From NCBI GenBank assembly GCA_024305405.1, contig JAKNDB010000098.1, forward strand, positions 496,001 to 560,000: a stretch of 64,000 nt of DNA. Reading direction: 5' to 3'. Both the position numbers and the translations under genes were made by a program. The notes below the pieces were generated by a model, which did no database searches, was not told the DNA's origin, and worked only from the letters and a program-made list of their open reading frames with translations. Within the stretch, counting starts at the first letter, position 1. Each line of letters begins with the position of its first letter. The stretch is from Dirofilaria immitis. Taxonomy: Eukaryota > Nematoda > Chromadorea > Rhabditida > Onchocercidae. Below are positions 63,558 through 64,000 of this stretch, in pieces.

Positions 63558-64000
63558 GAAAATTAAAAAAATCGTAAGAATGATTATTAATATAACATTG
63601 TTGTATTATTTTAATAATCAACTTATAATTAATATCATAAAATAAATAAAGCTTTACAAAGATGATAAGTGATAAATTGATTAAAAGTAATAATAATATA
63701 TGGGATAATTTCGTCAGGAATAACAATGCATTTTAAAAACATTGCGCTTGAACTTTAGTATCTAGATAATTTTGTCGTGATAAATAGTTATTTTGTAGGG
63801 ATAGTCATTTGAAGGCATTTCTTTGGAATTTTAATATATGCATTAATATTATCAAGAATAATACTGAATTTTGAAATGTCTATCTCTCGGATTTTGATGT
63901 ATGAATTAATCTTATCATTCTATAAGCTTTCATTTTGAACTTATCGATTTAATAATAACGAAATGATGTATTAAATTTAGCTTAATCAATATAAGATTAT
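63558..64000. other. 3' flank of the OST-alpha-like gene
   Basis: AT-rich, with an AATAAATAAAG at about 63642-63652 that may be the polyadenylation signal. No further gene is visible before the window ends. Confidence 0.5.

Overview
The window reads as nuclear DNA of a nematode, most likely a filarial parasite (Onchocercidae); the species cannot be told from sequence alone. The reasons are very AT-rich DNA, genes cut into many short exons by introns of about 100-500 bp (longer than is typical of Caenorhabditis), TTTTCAG-like acceptors just upstream of several start codons that look like spliced-leader trans-splice sites, and homologues with nematode-type sequence.

Layout. 1-8.9 kb is a decayed array of BEL/Pao-type LTR retrotransposons on the minus strand, with two LTR-like segments and one pol relic in which the integrase D-D-E residues can still be read. 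From 10.5 kb on there are eight multi-exon genes, all on the plus strand: aminoacylase-1 (10548-14437); an 8 kb gene desert holding a roughly 555 bp AAT array; a single-pass receptor with LDL-receptor class A and EGF-like modules (22555-28002); an unidentified Ser/Thr/Gln-rich protein (28449-31140); a VIP36/LMAN2-type L-lectin, the counterpart of C. elegans ile-2 (32685-35157); a secreted protein with five fibronectin III-like domains (36850-43509); ribosomal protein S23 (45981-46871); a Cys-loop ligand-gated ion channel (50706-55779); and an OST-alpha/TMEM184-type membrane protein (59793-63557). Nothing suggests that these genes form one pathway: amino-acid salvage, early secretory pathway, translation, neurotransmission and transport are mixed.

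All eight genes carry one-base frame breaks, and almost every one is repaired by lengthening a short homopolymer by one base; otherwise splice phases, protein lengths and active-site residues are intact. This includes the essential gene for ribosomal protein S23. I read this as homopolymer contraction in an under-polished long-read assembly rather than eight neighbouring pseudogenes. The gene models give exon coordinates as they stand and mark each break.

The most interesting biological signals are 19-nt perfect matches to the nematode SL1 leader, antisense on the plus strand, in a retroelement and in an aminoacylase intron; an ion channel whose pore-entry sequence lacks the usual Pro-Ala-Arg of anion channels; a splice-acceptor segment copied from one intron to another; and a 23-bp minisatellite arranged as a large inverted repeat. 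I found no convincing new multi-gene system.
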